Source: Armatimonadota bacterium
GTDB taxonomy: Bacteria > Armatimonadota > Fimbriimonadia > Fimbriimonadales > Fimbriimonadaceae
NCBI GenBank assembly: GCA_003516955.1
Contig: DPBN01000298.1
Span: 1-5,777, forward strand
Length of the DNA: 5,777 bases
Direction: 5' to 3'
Of this stretch, positions 5,420 to 5,777 are shown piece by piece. Position 1 is the stretch's first letter. Each line of letters starts with the position of its first letter. Made by a program: the position numbers and the translations under genes. The notes under the pieces are model-generated. The model did not search any database and was not told the DNA's origin. It was given only the letters and a program-made list of their open reading frames with translations.

Positions 5420-5439
5420 GGGTAGGCTCGAGGCTACCC
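5420..5439. promoter_or_regulatory. 20-nt imperfect palindrome upstream of the sigma-like operon
   Basis: The site reads GGGTAG-G-CTCGAG-G-CTACCC: 6-base arms GGGTAG/CTACCC and a palindromic CTCGAG core, with one mismatched G:G pair. It lies in the 99-base gap between the upstream gene's stop and the sigma-like start, about 40 nt before the start. It could be an operator. It could also form a hairpin in the 3' region of the upstream transcript, but no T-run follows on the minus strand, so an intrinsic terminator is unlikely. No convincing promoter hexamers are visible; TTGGGC and TAGCCT with 18-nt spacing are the weak best match, and the dyad would overlap that -10. Confidence 0.4.
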
Positions 5440-5479
5440 GCCGGAAGCCCTGCCGCCCAAGGCGAATCTGCAGCCCGGC

Positions 5480-5777
5480 CTAGCCCTCGGGGCCGTCCTC
5501 GTCGGTCTCCCGGGAACTCTCGAGCTCGGCCAGCCGCTGGGCGTCCTCCCGCATCGCCTCCAAATCCTCCTCGCGGTCCTCCTCCTCGGCCTTGGTTGAG
5601 AGCTTGTGGAAAGCGAACAGCGCCTCGAATCGGCCGACCGCCGGCGCCTGAGCGAGGAGGCTCTCGACGCGCCGCAAGGCCAGCCCGAGGTCCTCGAGAA
5701 CCTCTCTGAGAGCAGAGCCAGGATCGGGACCTTCGGCCCGTCGCTCCGCCGCGAGTCGCTCCTCGAGTCGGCCCGCG
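5480..5777 (-). CDS. C-terminal end of a helical acidic protein, paralogous tail to the 265-residue protein (5' end outside window)
   Basis: The minus-strand frame is open from the window edge (first full codon at 5776) to a TAG at 5482-5480. It gives 98 residues of a longer protein whose start is not visible. A TTG at 5677 is no more than an internal codon, since the frame is open and charged/helical before it. The visible part is rich in Glu, Arg, Leu and Ala. From ALREVLEDLGLALRR onward it resembles ALRDALQNLAASLAR (residues 153-167) of the 265-residue protein. Its tail EDREEDLEAMREDAQRL matches DRKQDLEEMERDARAL there (9 of 16 aligned positions identical). It lies upstream of the sigma-like gene on the same strand, 99 nt away, so it may belong to the same locus. 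Function is unknown; too little is seen to name a family. Confidence 0.65.
   Translation of the reverse strand, partial: AGRLEERLAAERRAEGPDPGSALREVLEDLGLALRRVESLLAQAPAVGRFEALFAFHKLSTKAEEEDREEDLEAMREDAQRLAELESSRETDEDGPEG

Noticed and set aside
5401..5420. GGAAC-like motif (CCGGAACCGG) as an ECF -35 element
   Set aside because: It is read on the plus strand, pointing away from the sigma-like gene, and lacks a plausible -10 and a downstream plus-strand gene.
4136..5425. 429-residue plus-strand open frame
   Set aside because: Pro/Arg/Ser-rich low-complexity translation lying antisense to the repeat protein and sigma-like genes, both of which have clear motifs and linked starts.
5480..5677. 65-residue gene starting at TTG 5677
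   Set aside because: The frame continues open to the window edge with the same helical composition, so this is the tail of a longer gene, not a separate small gene.
1..5777. CRISPR array, insertion sequence, tRNA or rRNA gene
   Set aside because: I saw no regularly spaced repeats, transposase motifs, terminal inverted repeats, cloverleaf patterns or rRNA-like stretches on either strand by eye.

Overview
High-GC bacterial DNA, densely packed with genes and with no gap longer than about 100 bases. The mix is a Tat-exported DUF1501 protein, a GH28-like beta-helix enzyme, small single-pass NTF2-like proteins, and a sigma-like regulator next to an ImmA/IrrE peptidase. This suggests a free-living, non-model, GC-rich lineage (Armatimonadota, Acidobacteriota, Planctomycetota or Gemmatimonadota type). 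I cannot fix the phylum from the sequence.

Layout. (1) Bases 1-566, minus strand: the N-terminal 188 residues of a DUF1501 protein with a twin-arginine signal; its 3' end lies outside the window. (2) Bases 567-648: a divergent intergenic region with a LexA-like palindrome (CGAAC-N4-GTTCG) and an AT-rich -10-like element. (3) Bases 649-3209, plus strand: four close-set genes. Two encode small membrane-anchored proteins of the same architecture. The third encodes a carboxymuconolactone decarboxylase/AhpD-like protein, and the fourth a GH28-like right-handed beta-helix protein. The last three are separated by only 4 nt each and look like one operon. (4) The plus operon ends tail-to-tail with the minus operon: the two stop codons share one CTAG at 3206-3209. 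(5) Bases 3206-5380, minus strand: a compact three-gene unit in the order sigma-70-like factor, repeat-containing acidic/helical protein, ImmA/IrrE metallopeptidase. All its genes overlap. (6) Bases 5381-5479: the probable control region of that unit, with a 20-nt dyad. (7) Bases 5480-5777, minus strand: the C-terminal end of another helical protein. Its tail resembles the tail of the repeat protein, so the two look like paralogues on either side of the sigma gene.

The most interesting part is the minus-strand unit. By analogy with ImmA/ImmR and IrrE/DdrO, a COG2856 peptidase normally cleaves a partner regulator. Here no XRE repressor is visible. The translationally coupled partners are a sigma-like protein and an uncharacterised protein with two copies of a 27-residue repeat. 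A working hypothesis is a signal-responsive switch in which the repeat protein or the sigma-like protein is the peptidase's target. That is inference from gene order and family knowledge, not something the sequence proves.
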